Below are positions 44,401 to 53,283 of a DNA stretch of 64,000 nucleotides, piece by piece (position 1 is the first letter of the stretch; every line of letters begins with the position of its first letter). The DNA is from Natronosalvus vescus (GTDB lineage: Archaea > Halobacteriota > Halobacteria > Halobacteriales > Natrialbaceae): NCBI RefSeq assembly GCF_023973145.1, contig NZ_CP099546.1:124001-188000 (forward strand), in the 5' to 3' direction. Position numbers and translations under genes: made by a program. The notes under the pieces are model-generated. The model saw nothing but the letters and a program-made list of their open reading frames with translations. It had not been told where the DNA came from and made no database searches.

Positions 44401-47400
44401 GCCCGACGAAGGTGAGCACCCGTACGAGTCGGTACTCGATTTCGATGTCGACGTCGCTCAGGAACGCACCGTTACCGTCGAATATCGCACCGACACTGAC
44501 GTAACCGACTTCACCGAACTCGAATCGCCGTACGAACTCGACGTCCTCGGCGAAGCGTGGACTGAAGGCCCGACAACGGTAACGATCCGTGCAACCGACG
44601 ATCTCGGCAACGTTGCCGAGGAGACGTTCACCTTCGAATTCGTCTCACTGCCGTCGATCGACGCCGTGTCACCAGCAGACGGGGCACTCATTAACGAGAC
44701 CGCCCCCACAATCGTCGTCGAATACAGCGACAATGACGTTCCAGGCGACACCGGTGTTGATCCCGACAGCGTCACGCTCGACGTTGACGGGGAACCGGTC
44801 GATCTCACCGAAGCGACGACCCTGACGGACACACACCTCGAGGTCACGCTGTCCGATCTCGATCTCGATGAGCCACAGAATAGTACCCACACGTTCACCG
44901 TCACGGCTGCAGACCAGGCCGGATACACGGCCACCGAGACGTGGAACGTCACAGTCGATGCGGAGGCGCCAGAGGTCGACCTCGACGCGCAGCCGGCGAA
45001 CGAGGCGTATCCCAACGTGAGCATGGCGAACCCGGCGGTCATTACCGTCAGCTCGGATGACGTCAATCACGAGTCGACCACCGTCGAAGTGCGCAATGCC
45101 GCCGATGAGGTCGTCTTCCCGAAAGATGTATCAGACAAAACGGGCGCTGGTTCGTCCCACGAGTTCGAGTGGCTACCGATTGATACCTCCCAAGAACGTC
45201 TCCCAAGCGGCGAGTACACCGTCGTCCTGACGAGTACTGACGCTGCAGGCAACATCGGGACGGCGTCGACGACGATCGCGGTCGATACCGACGATCCCGT
45301 TATTGATCTCATCGCCGTCGACGGCGGCGAGCTATCAGACGACGAAACGACGCGATACGCCAACGGGACGCTCAACGTGACCGTCGACGCGACCGACGGA
45401 ACCGCGGACTCGGGCGATGTCGAAGACGTCGAGGTGACTCTCGAGTCCACGTTCACGAACTACCGCCAGATCGTTGGGGCCGAACCAGTGACTGGAGAAC
45501 CCAACCGCTGGCAGGTGGCACTCGATGCAGCCACACTGCCTGATGAGGGCGAGTACGAACTCCGCGTGAACGCGATCGACGCCGGTTTGAACGAAGCCGA
45601 ACTCGTCGCCGACGAAACGCTCGTCTACGACGAGACGCCGCCGCGGCTCTCGACCGTGTTGCACCTTGATGAAGAGAGCGACGACGGGACGGTAGTCGTA
45701 CGTGCAAACGAGCCACTCGCTTCAGCGCCAACGGTGGTCGTCGAACACCCGGACGGAACCGAAGAAACGGTGGCCGTCACCGAAGACGGCGAGAACCGGT
45801 GGATCGGTACCATCACCGCCACTGACGACGGCACCTACCGCGTCGAAGCGACGGGAGCGGATTACGCCGGAAATGTGGGAGTGGATACGGCAACTACGAC
45901 CGTCGAGTACGTGGCCACTGAAAACCGCACGGTCACCGTGTACAACGAGGACACAGGGACGGTCATCCAGTTCAACACGACTGATGACGTCACAAACTCG
46001 TTCGTCACGGTTTCTGAGAGCGACGTCCCGCCGGCCGACCTCGAGGAAGATCTCTTCGGTGTGGGCTTCCTCACGACACAACTCGGCACTGAACTCGAAA
46101 CTGAACTCACGAACGCGACGATCTACATCCCGGTTGATGAGAGTCACCTACCTGATGGGGTTGATCCCGAGGCCGTCTCGATCACTCACTACAACGAGTC
46201 GACAGAGACCTGGGAGGAACGCCCGACTGAAATCCACGACCTCGATGATGAGACCCGTTCAGGCACCTACTGGGTCACCACAGTCGAGCACTTCTCGACG
46301 TACGGAACGGTCATCGCCGACGAGCAACCACCATCCCTGCTCGACCTCAGTCACGGACAGGAGGCGACGGTTGCCTGGAACACCGACACGCTTGACGTGA
46401 CGTTCGAGTACGCCGACGCACTTTCCGGTGTCGACGCCTCGGCAATCGAGGTCGATGTCGATGACGTGTCTGTGACTGACGACGACGCTACACAGATCAC
46501 CTCGAGTACGACCACGCACACGCTCGAGCCCGAAATCGGCCAGACGACCACGGTCACAGTGACCGTCTTCGACAATGCTGGAAACAGCGACACGTTCGAA
46601 CAGAGCGTAACGGTCGCCGAACCACCCGCACCGGTCGTCACCAGCATCGATCCGGTCGATGGAACGGAGTTCGATCCAGGCATCGAGATGGTTGACATCG
46701 CGTTCGACGTTGCCACTGATGGGATGGCCATCGACGCATCCGAGTCGACGCTTCTCGTCAACGGCGATTCAGTGGCCATGACGATTGACGACGGAACGGT
46801 CAGCGCCGCGATCCCCGTCGCAGACGACGAAGACTACGACGTTGAACTCACGCTCGTAGATGAGTGGGGTCACACCGTGTCCGAACCCCTCGCGTTCTCG
46901 GTTGCTGCCGAGGAGACGGGTTCCAGCCCACCACCACTCCCACCGATCGGTGGTGGCGATGATCCCGTAGACGATCCGTTCGTCTTCCAGTACGAACCGT
47001 CCGCCCACGGTGTGGTCGTCATCGGTTCCGACGCGACGGCCGGCGAGACCGACCTGACGACGTTCCAGGACGTGACATCTGACAGTGTCAGTCTCATCTC
47101 GTTCGAAGGTGAGTCGGCCGTCACGCAGTCGACGTTCGATGTCGCCGTTGAGTTCGATACCGCCGACACCTCGTCGATCGATGGAACGGCCGTCGAAACG
47201 ATTGCGATTGACGACGAGGACAACGCACTCGAATGGATGACGCTCACGTTCGCGGTCGATGAGACCGCACTCCCGGCTGGAATGACCGCCGATGACGGGG
47301 TACTCTACTACCAACCCCACGGCGAAGAGCAGTGGCACACCGCTACATTCGACCAGAGTGACAGCACGTTCACAGTCACTCTCAAGGAGTCGGGAACGCT

Positions 47401-47680
47401 CGCCGTTGTCGTGCCCGCAGAAGACGACGAGGAAACGAAGCCGGACGAAGATTCCGACGAGTCGACGGAACCGGATGACGACACAGACGACGGGACGGAT
47501 CCGGATGACGACACAGACGACGGGACGGATCCGGATGACGACACCGATGACGACGAGGTACCATCCGAATCGCCAGACGATGACGATTCAAGTAGCGATG
47601 GACTCCCTGGATTCGGGTTCACTCTTGCAATCAGTGTCCTCCTCTCGTTTGCACTCATCCGTACTCGCTGGCGGAATTGA
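38489..47680 (+). CDS. Giant secreted S8 (subtilisin-like) protease with PGF-CTERM-like tail
   Basis: The 3,063-residue protein begins with a basic extension and a Sec signal (ILVMVMALLMVTSIMVPAVA); an ATG at 38573 is an alternative start. A propeptide-like region runs to about 285. The S8 domain (290-560) has D298 (VAVLDTGVDTDHPDL), H329 (GHGTHVAGTIAG) and S504 (SGTSMATPHVSG). From about 1193 come three carboxypeptidase-regulatory-like repeats (TITGQF, TLTGQV and TITGQL near 1193, 1420, 1620), then Ig-like domains from 1859, two PGF-pre-PGF-like domains (near 2480-2610 and 2830-2975), an Asp-rich stalk and a final LPGFGFTLAISVLLSF helix with RTRWRN. That tail suggests archaeosortase processing and lipid anchoring. 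It probably degrades proteins at the cell surface and is several times longer than typical halolysins. Confidence 0.93.
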   Translation: MNSGRGKRKQSRCGRTTRSNGGSHSRGWMRVLESSAHAILVMVMALLMVTSIMVPAVAAGSSPAADGASDPLESAGTPLDTALNTERERSHADTDHDQSNDADTEDVSAVSEGDTASGTDHEITLITGQTIHVSEQADGGLTVHTSSNDVLHQVDTPDGTYVYPESVDLSVYDRELFNVDRLIDEGMTDADAETIPVIIRASEHSDEVRMSDVGAFDAVEGYAATRSLTLVDATAGEIQKDRSARTLRTLEREFELESVSLDRTVDVATDTSVDAIAGETARETHDVNGTGVTVAVLDTGVDTDHPDLANAVVDQADFTGDGTGDVNGHGTHVAGTIAGDGTASNGTFVGVAPGASIVDVKVLGDAGSGSTSGIIEGIEYAIDEDVDVISMSLGGPGAPDDPLVEAVHGAVDEDITVVVAAGNTGPDQSTIDVPGKAEHVITVGATDHREDDVAGFSSRGPTATELALKPDIAAPGVEIGAARADGAYDPIADYPEYARISGTSMATPHVSGVAAMMLEQNPDKTPDRVKDVLLSNADVVSGTDDAYAVGAGQVNATRAVSPDLVVSNATESFGTVSGDDQVTRTLAVENPTDETVELAVDDHLLETTGGTTHAELVTVNRTSLTLDPGDVGYVEYTIDATAGGIFSGHVEFTNNATAETHRAVFGFAVGDEVTVEKSPYSADGSVEGDEVWVFSLERGSSQTLTVENGQVSFIRTGEEYQLWSSGYDEPTNTPIKTATALNASDATTAILDEQATVAYTIDDSELNASLRSMQVQPKMQHHTDHGDRLSSRSLYDNIDAQTVRFPKGAEYNASVHHVTVSTDQHDGGNNVDVDDVYWLVYGTVGVDGDQKFVVNESELGTFERTYLRSAENERIAPFFNSQTTVWEDYGSGSTSFDVRDRTEQRIHVTQEAIYLSNGVVHDGSLSSQSLTPPEPGGVHQIDFNRHPYTGTFDGFIIEDWRIDLYGGYLSDQNTPRHVYRNWDHGSSYVVTVDGTTIDEGTEHNHHFDSINDIELESGQEVSVELVGENPTGVLSTQVTTDAHVTYEEYGDNTPPLLQHVDVNGLDEYNSVESSEVTITLVVESSDGLAEDDLALLTATEDVDDPAFTDATVNPAGTWDTWDLEIVDTDGQSYLLEATVNATDEEGTLHLATRLVDVEGDRYETTVRDAFHVGDPPSFDDGDSGEDEPDEVRDQTITGQFIQADGDPGVNHTVIVNRRDDGSFLYADAETNATGHFEIDVASGYVYDLTYVQWSAFSDGEVEMPRDGNVDVKSIASVDLTDEEAESTATEPTATDTVSGLTATSGSDGSATIIDTNETELGTIELPIGHVLTVDAKDESGNLVENATKFVSDGAPEEFMGIGINLDTLGEEPGLEMNGSTTVTVSPPENDDRFVDQEYELEFNVTEDTHAEVVLEERETVTLTGQVLLADGTPAANDQIHIPDPNGFQHVATDADGYFSTNVTSNSTLSLGYYQAAENDSFAPVRDGSPDVYSLDRIEVGDEDTDVGTYHLPDASVLDVEVVDKDGQPVENAQVRVVAYNENRSNGFGTGFEPSTNADGWLDFESADDTGIEVTGEVTVQVKPPENDDRFDTYTYEQEVTVEEDTSLQFELAEDAPEQPDTITGQLTLADGTPAANNTLLVNKRNDRWFYDQVETNETGHFEVPIESGAVYDLVYVQFLDDDGSDTDVLIPRDGNVDLYNVASIDLRDGGEETSSGPLTLDPGVEGMTTTTASASGVSSAIINTDDPALGEIELPKGHPVTVEVIDEAGNPVENATATYTDGAPEEFMATGLVGFTENDGLAYWNDAPHPGLEMNGSATVMVEPPEGDSRFVNTTYEFTPSVTEGTNITIELEERDRPTIAIQEPADGSTVNESAVAILYELAHTNVDDAAAVEYRILDDGEAVVDWIDAPFEATGESVTLDTITPELEDGSYELEMRVLDSAGDVIEVSSAVDNSALEVYTTAPVITLISPDEGEHPYESVLDFDVDVAQERTVTVEYRTDTDVTDFTELESPYELDVLGEAWTEGPTTVTIRATDDLGNVAEETFTFEFVSLPSIDAVSPADGALINETAPTIVVEYSDNDVPGDTGVDPDSVTLDVDGEPVDLTEATTLTDTHLEVTLSDLDLDEPQNSTHTFTVTAADQAGYTATETWNVTVDAEAPEVDLDAQPANEAYPNVSMANPAVITVSSDDVNHESTTVEVRNAADEVVFPKDVSDKTGAGSSHEFEWLPIDTSQERLPSGEYTVVLTSTDAAGNIGTASTTIAVDTDDPVIDLIAVDGGELSDDETTRYANGTLNVTVDATDGTADSGDVEDVEVTLESTFTNYRQIVGAEPVTGEPNRWQVALDAATLPDEGEYELRVNAIDAGLNEAELVADETLVYDETPPRLSTVLHLDEESDDGTVVVRANEPLASAPTVVVEHPDGTEETVAVTEDGENRWIGTITATDDGTYRVEATGADYAGNVGVDTATTTVEYVATENRTVTVYNEDTGTVIQFNTTDDVTNSFVTVSESDVPPADLEEDLFGVGFLTTQLGTELETELTNATIYIPVDESHLPDGVDPEAVSITHYNESTETWEERPTEIHDLDDETRSGTYWVTTVEHFSTYGTVIADEQPPSLLDLSHGQEATVAWNTDTLDVTFEYADALSGVDASAIEVDVDDVSVTDDDATQITSSTTTHTLEPEIGQTTTVTVTVFDNAGNSDTFEQSVTVAEPPAPVVTSIDPVDGTEFDPGIEMVDIAFDVATDGMAIDASESTLLVNGDSVAMTIDDGTVSAAIPVADDEDYDVELTLVDEWGHTVSEPLAFSVAAEETGSSPPPLPPIGGGDDPVDDPFVFQYEPSAHGVVVIGSDATAGETDLTTFQDVTSDSVSLISFEGESAVTQSTFDVAVEFDTADTSSIDGTAVETIAIDDEDNALEWMTLTFAVDETALPAGMTADDGVLYYQPHGEEQWHTATFDQSDSTFTVTLKESGTLAVVVPAEDDEETKPDEDSDESTEPDDDTDDGTDPDDDTDDGTDPDDDTDDDEVPSESPDDDDSSSDGLPGFGFTLAISVLLSFALIRTRWRN
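47471..47553 (+). repeat. 30-bp tandem repeat encoding the acidic stalk
   Basis: The unit beginning ccggatgacgacacagacga is present twice exactly (47471-47500, 47501-47530) and partly a third time. It encodes PDDDTDDGTD units. Such repeats expand or contract easily, so stalk length may vary between strains. Confidence 0.85.
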
Positions 47681-48060
47681 AACCTCGTTCGTTCAATTTA
47701 GTGGCGTACCAGATCCCGTGGGTTGAAGCCGGTTGACGGTGCTAGCGCCACTGTTGCAGTCGTTTCCAGTGGCTCGGTTGTAGCCGAGCCAGTCGATGTC
47801 TTGACCGGTATCGGCATTGAACCTTATTTGCTGCCTTGCTCGGAAGGGAGGTGGCACCGATCCCGCAATCGAGATCTGTTGGTTTGTGTTTGTGAGCGAT
47901 TCACCGGAGGAGCCAACTCACGTGAGAACGACAAGCGGTCAATACTGAAACGTAGTGGCGGTCTTAGAATCGACCCGCAACGTTCACTACTAGTGCACGT
48001 GGGTCGTAAAATACCTCACCGGCCGTTACAATCATAACATCTGATAGCCAGGTATCACCA
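47681..48060. other. Intergenic region with a hairpin
   Basis: About 380 bases follow the protease gene. A perfect 8-bp stem, tggctcgg/ccgagcca, lies at 47770-47791 with a six-base loop and could end transcription. No gene is supported; a frame from 47723 to 48037 has poor protein character. Confidence 0.5.
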
Positions 48061-50025
48061 ATGAGTCCCACGAGCCGTGCCACATCACCTACGCCAGCGG
48101 CCTCCACAGAGCGCGGGCAATCGGAGCTCGTGGGCGTAGTGTTCCTGATGGGGTTCGTGGTCATTAGCGCTGTGGGCATTGCGCTCGTGGGGGGCAGCGC
48201 CCTCGACCACCTTCAGGGTCAGAGCCAGGACGAGACGGCCTCTCAGTCGCTCCAGCACATCAAAGGCGAGCTGGCCTCCCTCAAGCCAGGTGACGTGCAG
48301 GCGGTCACAATGGGTGAATCGGTTGCTGCGGAGACGCGCACCGATCCAACGGCCGGCAGGATGACGATCACCGTCGACGGGCGCGAGACCTCGTTCGTAC
48401 TCGGTTCGATCATCTACGAGCGAGAGGGTACCCAGATCGCCTACCAGGGTGGGGGCGTCTGGCGACACACCGACGGACGGACACAGATGGTGAGCAGCCC
48501 GGATATCGCAATCGAGACTGCCGAGGGCGACATCTCGAGCATTCATTTCGACGTCAAGCGCCTCCAGGGGACGGGGCAGGCGGCGACCGACCTGCAGATG
48601 CGCTCGGCCGGACACAACCTGACCGCCGAGGAGATGTTCCCACATCGGTTGCCCCGTGGGCCGATGACCCTTGAGATCGAGTCCGTTTATTACGAAGGGT
48701 GGGCGGACTACTTCGCCGCCCAGGACGGGATTACCTACGCGGATGAGGGCGAGGGCCATATCGGCACCGTCCGCGTGGATGAGGCGGCCCAGACGATGAT
48801 CCTCGAGGTGGATATCGACGAGGCGATCCCGGAGATTCACTCGGCCAGAATCGGCAGCGATGACGCCGGCTCCCAGCCGATCCACTTCGCCAACGGAACG
48901 CTGGTGACCAGCTACGACTCGGAGCTGGCACCGTCGGATGGATCTACGCCGACGGACTTTACCGACAGCGCCACCATCGCCGCGTGGACGGGGACGGCCA
49001 ACTCCATCAGCATGGAGGTGGAGCTCAGAGGCGATCTGTACAACACGTTAGGGCAGCACTCCTCGGGAGAAGGAGATACGCTCGACTTCAATGATGCCGC
49101 GGTCGTGACGGGTGAGGTACACAGCGATTATCGGATCGATCTCGGTGGGGCGAAGGTGGGAACCGTGTACGTGAACCATACGGGTTCACAGGCGAATCAC
49201 GCGAGTCTCACCATGGATGGCGGTACGATCAACGGCGACCTTCATGCCCATGGCGAGCCGTCATCGGACAACACCGTCGTCGAGATTCAGGGGTCGAGCC
49301 AGGTCAATGGCGACGTCCGCGTCGCTGGCGGCGACATCAGCGTGGACGACGAAGCGAATATCACCGGCGACGTCTGGGTGAGCGGTGAGTTCGACGGCAA
49401 TAACGACAGCGTCATCGGCGAGATCCACGAACACGTCGCGGATCCTGAAGCCGAGAAGCCAACCGATAAGATTGCCCCCGAAGAGGCCGATCGAAGCTAT
49501 GAGTTCACGTATACTGGAGATCTCGACGGGTGTGACGAGCACACGAACAACAACAATGAACTCAGCCTTGACGACGGCGATATGTGTACGCTCCGCTCCG
49601 GCGTGTACCACCTCGAAGAACTCCACGTGGCTGACGGCGCCACGTTGGAACTGGACACCTCGGACGGGCCGATCGTGTTGCATGTTGAAGGGCAGGTGAC
49701 GATTGAGCCGGACGCGGAGATTCACCGACCGACTGATCCGTATCGGTCACCGTCGATCCAACTCGTCGTCGAGGGGAACCACGACGTTTCGCTCGGAAGT
49801 GAGTTCGCCGGCTTCATCGACGCCCGTGAGAGTTCTGTCGCCTTCGAAGAGGACGTGCCCCTGTATGGGGCCGTCATCGCTGAGCAGATTACCCTTGAAC
49901 AGGGAGCAGCCATCTATTTCGACGAACGGCTTCTCGTCGAGGAGGGCGAAGAACTCGACTTTGTGCGGGCGGCCCAGTTCGTCTATTTCGATATCTCGGT
50001 CACGGAGATCGAAATTTCCGAGTGA
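48061..50025 (+). CDS. Type IV pilin-like surface protein with polymer-type beta-helix
   Basis: The 654-residue protein opens with a class III-like signal: RGQSELVGVVFLMGFVVISA, where cleavage would leave a hydrophobic pilin helix (residues 22-47). This matches haloarchaeal pilin-like proteins of the DUF7289 type. The middle region is beta-rich. From about residue 340 regular short repeats appear (AAVVTGEVHSDYRIDL, GTINGDLHAHGEP, SSQVNGDVRVAGGD, ANITGDVWVSGEFD), spaced like the right-handed beta-helix of bactofilin or polymer-forming proteins. The last part (SIQLVVEGNHDVSLGSEFAG; YGAVIAEQITLEQGAAIYFD) continues that style. It probably sits on the cell surface as part of a pilus or secreted fibre. 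Confidence 0.85.
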   Translation: MSPTSRATSPTPAASTERGQSELVGVVFLMGFVVISAVGIALVGGSALDHLQGQSQDETASQSLQHIKGELASLKPGDVQAVTMGESVAAETRTDPTAGRMTITVDGRETSFVLGSIIYEREGTQIAYQGGGVWRHTDGRTQMVSSPDIAIETAEGDISSIHFDVKRLQGTGQAATDLQMRSAGHNLTAEEMFPHRLPRGPMTLEIESVYYEGWADYFAAQDGITYADEGEGHIGTVRVDEAAQTMILEVDIDEAIPEIHSARIGSDDAGSQPIHFANGTLVTSYDSELAPSDGSTPTDFTDSATIAAWTGTANSISMEVELRGDLYNTLGQHSSGEGDTLDFNDAAVVTGEVHSDYRIDLGGAKVGTVYVNHTGSQANHASLTMDGGTINGDLHAHGEPSSDNTVVEIQGSSQVNGDVRVAGGDISVDDEANITGDVWVSGEFDGNNDSVIGEIHEHVADPEAEKPTDKIAPEEADRSYEFTYTGDLDGCDEHTNNNNELSLDDGDMCTLRSGVYHLEELHVADGATLELDTSDGPIVLHVEGQVTIEPDAEIHRPTDPYRSPSIQLVVEGNHDVSLGSEFAGFIDARESSVAFEEDVPLYGAVIAEQITLEQGAAIYFDERLLVEEGEELDFVRAAQFVYFDISVTEIEISE

Positions 50026-50299
50026 GTCGGAACTGAATACTCACTGTGACGCCTCCGGTGTCGTGGGTGAAAATCTCGATGTCAGCGCGTGTTTCAGCGA
50101 AGTCACCCCAGCGGGTCGGGCGCCTGTTGTCGGTGCACTACCGGTGGCGAACCTCTCGTCGAATGCCAACTGGGTTGTGTCTCTATACTTTCCACCGGAA
50201 CTACGAGTGTATGTCACTGGCACCGAGACGACGAGTTTGCCGTCGACTGTTGGCCCAGTCCAACACCAGAACCGGTACAAGCACAGATGAACGGCCCCC

Positions 50300-52099
50300 T
50301 CACTCGACGGTGACGCTCTTTGCTAAATGTCGAGGCTTGTCGATCGAGCGGCCCAACTCATGGGCCACCCAGTAGGCGACCAACTGTAACTGGACGTTGG
50401 CGGCGACCGAACTCGCGATGCCCTTGAGGGCGGGCACCTCGAGGACGTGATCGGCATAGCGTTCGACGTCCGACTGGCCGTCGGTGACGGCGACGACGGG
50501 GACGCCCCGGGCCTCGACCTCTTTGATGTTGCCGATGGTCTTCTCGGCTCGGTCGCCGTCCCCGGTCACGAGCGCAAACACCGGGGTTTGCTCGCCGACG
50601 AGGGCGAGTGGGCCGTGTTTCAACTCCCCGGCGGCGAACCCTTCGGCGTGTTTATACGTAATCTCTTTCAGCTTGAGCGCCCCCTCGAGGGCGACGGGAT
50701 AGTGCAACCCGCGACCGATGAAAAAGTAGGCGTCGGCGTCGCGATACGCCTGGGCTACCTCCCGGGCGCACGAGGTATCGAGCACCTGCTGGATGGCGTC
50801 GGCGATCGAGCGGAGCGACTGCACCAGTTCACGCGAGCGCCGGCCGCTGAGTGCGGCTGCGACCATCGTGAGCGCAGCTTGCTGGCTCGCAAAGGATTTG
50901 GTTGCGGCGACGCTGATCTCCGGCCCGGCACGGATGTAGACGACGTGATCACACTCGCGGGCGGCCGAACTGCCGACGACGTTCGTGACGGCGAGCGTCG
51001 TCGCCCCGGCACGGTTGGCCTCCCGCAGGGCACGCATGGTGTCGGCGGTCTCGCCGCTCTGGGTGACGCCGACGACGAGCGACGACTCGGTCAGCGGTAC
51101 GCTCGCGGCGTCGAACTCACTGGCCAGCATGGCCCGGGCATCCACGCCCCACCGATTCAACAGCGTGACGCCGACCATTGCGGCGTGATATGAGGTGCCA
51201 CACGCGACGAGCGTGACCGGCCCCTCCCAGGTGAGGTCGGCCAGTTCCTCGAGTTCGATGCGGCCCGTGAGTTCGTTAAGCCGCCCGCGGAGACACTCAC
51301 GGATGGCGTTGGGCTGTTCGTGAATCTCCTTGAGCATGTAGTGGTCGTAGCCGCTCTTGCCGGCGTCCTCGGCGTCCCACTCGATCGTCTCGACCGTGGT
51401 CTCGACGGTTTCGCCGGCCGCGTCGGTGATTCTCACGTGGTCGGGCGTGATCGTCGCGAACTCACCGTCCTCAAGGTAGATCACCTGGTCGGTGTACTCG
51501 ATGAACGCCGGCACGTCACTGGCAAGGTAGTGCCCATCCTGCCCTATGCCGAGGACGAGCGGCGACTCGTGTCGGGCCGCGTACACGGTGTCGCTCCCCT
51601 CGAAGACGGCTGCGATGGCGTAACTCCCCTCGAGTCGCTCGATCGCCTGCCTGAACGCCGACTCGGGCTCTAGTCCCTGGTCGAGCCCCTGTGCAATCAG
51701 GTGGGGGACGACCTCGGTGTCGGTGTCGCTCTCGAAGTGAATGCCGCCCTCGGAGAGTTCCGTCCGAAGTGACTGGTAGTTCTCGATGATGCCGTTGTGG
51801 ACGACGGCGACCTGCCCTTCGGCGTCCGTATGGGGGTGGGCGTTGTAATCGGAGGGCGGCCCATGTGTACTCCAGCGGGTGTGGCCAATGCCGACGGATT
51901 CGCTGGCGAGGTCAGCCTCGGCGAGTGCCGACTCGAGAGAGGAGACCTCGCCCTGGCGTTTGTGCACGTCGATCGGTGAGTTCGCGAGGGCGATGCCCGC
52001 CGAGTCATAGCCCCGGTACTCGAGTCCAGCGAGGCCGTCGAGCAAGACATCGAGGGCGTCACTTTCCTGGGGGCCAACGAAGCCGATGATGCCACACAT
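50300..52099 (-). CDS. glmS: Glutamine--fructose-6-phosphate aminotransferase (isomerising)
   Basis: The 599-residue protein is full length. The glutaminase domain starts MCGIIGFVG with catalytic C2 and contains GIGHTRWSTHGPPSDYNAHP. Two SIS domains follow (VACGTSYHAAMVGVTLLNRW and YFFIGRGLHYPVALEGALKL), and the end LAKSVTVE is typical. It makes glucosamine-6-phosphate from fructose-6-phosphate and glutamine, the first step to UDP-N-acetylglucosamine. Its start overlaps the stop of the GlmU-like gene (TGATG), so both are made from one mRNA. In haloarchaea the product feeds surface glycan synthesis, which fits the surrounding surface-protein genes. Confidence 0.97.
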   Translation of the reverse strand: MCGIIGFVGPQESDALDVLLDGLAGLEYRGYDSAGIALANSPIDVHKRQGEVSSLESALAEADLASESVGIGHTRWSTHGPPSDYNAHPHTDAEGQVAVVHNGIIENYQSLRTELSEGGIHFESDTDTEVVPHLIAQGLDQGLEPESAFRQAIERLEGSYAIAAVFEGSDTVYAARHESPLVLGIGQDGHYLASDVPAFIEYTDQVIYLEDGEFATITPDHVRITDAAGETVETTVETIEWDAEDAGKSGYDHYMLKEIHEQPNAIRECLRGRLNELTGRIELEELADLTWEGPVTLVACGTSYHAAMVGVTLLNRWGVDARAMLASEFDAASVPLTESSLVVGVTQSGETADTMRALREANRAGATTLAVTNVVGSSAARECDHVVYIRAGPEISVAATKSFASQQAALTMVAAALSGRRSRELVQSLRSIADAIQQVLDTSCAREVAQAYRDADAYFFIGRGLHYPVALEGALKLKEITYKHAEGFAAGELKHGPLALVGEQTPVFALVTGDGDRAEKTIGNIKEVEARGVPVVAVTDGQSDVERYADHVLEVPALKGIASSVAANVQLQLVAYWVAHELGRSIDKPRHLAKSVTVE

Positions 52100-53283
52100 C
52101 AGCCACGCACCTCCACGTCGTCGTCGATCGTCCCACGGATGGTCGAGCCGGCGTGGACGTGGACGTCTGCACCGACGATCGCCCCCGGACAGTACGTGGC
52201 TCCGCCCTCGTCTTGTGCATGATCGGCGATCAACGCCCCGAATTCGACGTCGCGGTGGACGGAATTGTTTATCATGACGTCACTCGGGCCACCGACGACC
52301 GCCGAAGCGGGCCCGATCCGGGCGCCTCGGCCGGTCACACAGTCACGAACCGTCGCCCCGGCTTCGATACGCGTATCTGAGTCGATCACGGCGTGTGTTA
52401 CGGTGGTGTTTGCCCCGACGGTCACGTTCTCACCGAGACAGACGTTTGGCCCGACGACGGCCCCTGGCCCGACGACACAATCGGGTGTGATCACGACGGG
52501 ATCGACGATCGTCGCCGACTCGTGGACGTATGCGTCGGCGGAGATCTCGTTCCCGCCTTCGACAAGGTCATCGAGGAGATCGTCGGCGATTTGGAGTAAG
52601 TCCCACGGATACGTCGCATCGACCCAGACGCCATCGGAAATCGTGCCGCGAACGTCGGCACTGCCCTCGACCAGCTTCGAAATGGCGTCGATGAGCGTGT
52701 GTTCACCGACGCGCGGATCGACCGCTCGGATCGCGTCGAAAATCGTCTCATCGAAGACATAGACTCCAGCGTTGAGATAGTACTCACGGTCATCGAGGGG
52801 ATTCTCGACGATTTCGATTACCTCCCCATCGCTACACAGCACGCCCCCATACTCGCCAACTTCGCGTGCCGGAATCAATCCAAGCGTCGCTGTTGGTGAG
52901 GTTCGTTCGTGCGCCTCGAGGACGTCATCGAGGATGTTGACGTCGACGAGTTGGTCACCGTAGACAACGAGCGTCGGCCCATCGAGTTCCGATTCCGCGG
53001 CTAACAGCGCGTGACCGCTCCCGAGGAGTTTGTCCTGGGTGACGTACCTGATCGGCACGTTTCGGTACGTCGGGCCAAAGTGAGACTGCACCCGTGAACG
53101 CTGGTAGCCGACTACGGCGGTGATCTCCGTGACCCCAGCATCGATGAGTGCATCAAAGACGTGCTCGAGTATCGGCTTCGTCGCCGCAGGCAACATCGGC
53201 TTCGGCCGGTGTTTCGTCAGCGGTCGAAGCCGACTCCCCTCCCCAGCTGCAAGAACTATCGCAGACCATTCGTTCATATCCAA
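52099..53283 (-). CDS. GlmU-like bifunctional sugar-phosphate nucleotidyltransferase/acetyltransferase
   Basis: The 394-residue protein has a nucleotidyltransferase domain with AIVLAAGEGSRLRPLTKHRP near residue 10, VVYGDQLVDV near 110 and YYLNAGVYVFDE near 167. A left-handed beta-helix C-terminus follows, of hexapeptide repeats (VVGPGAVVGPNVCLGENVTV; TRIEAGATVRDCVTGRGARI). This is the GlmU-type architecture seen in archaea, making UDP-GlcNAc or a dTDP/UDP-hexose. It is cotranscribed with glmS. A second ATG two codons in (MNEWSAIVLAAG) is an equally likely start. The exact sugar cannot be told from the sequence. Confidence 0.93.
   Translation of the reverse strand: MDMNEWSAIVLAAGEGSRLRPLTKHRPKPMLPAATKPILEHVFDALIDAGVTEITAVVGYQRSRVQSHFGPTYRNVPIRYVTQDKLLGSGHALLAAESELDGPTLVVYGDQLVDVNILDDVLEAHERTSPTATLGLIPAREVGEYGGVLCSDGEVIEIVENPLDDREYYLNAGVYVFDETIFDAIRAVDPRVGEHTLIDAISKLVEGSADVRGTISDGVWVDATYPWDLLQIADDLLDDLVEGGNEISADAYVHESATIVDPVVITPDCVVGPGAVVGPNVCLGENVTVGANTTVTHAVIDSDTRIEAGATVRDCVTGRGARIGPASAVVGGPSDVMINNSVHRDVEFGALIADHAQDEGGATYCPGAIVGADVHVHAGSTIRGTIDDDVEVRG

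Noticed and set aside
47723-48037. A 104-codon frame after the giant protease
   Set aside because: Composition is not protein-like for a haloarchaeon (basic, little acidic bias), it contains a hairpin and has no ribosome site or TATA element at proper spacing.
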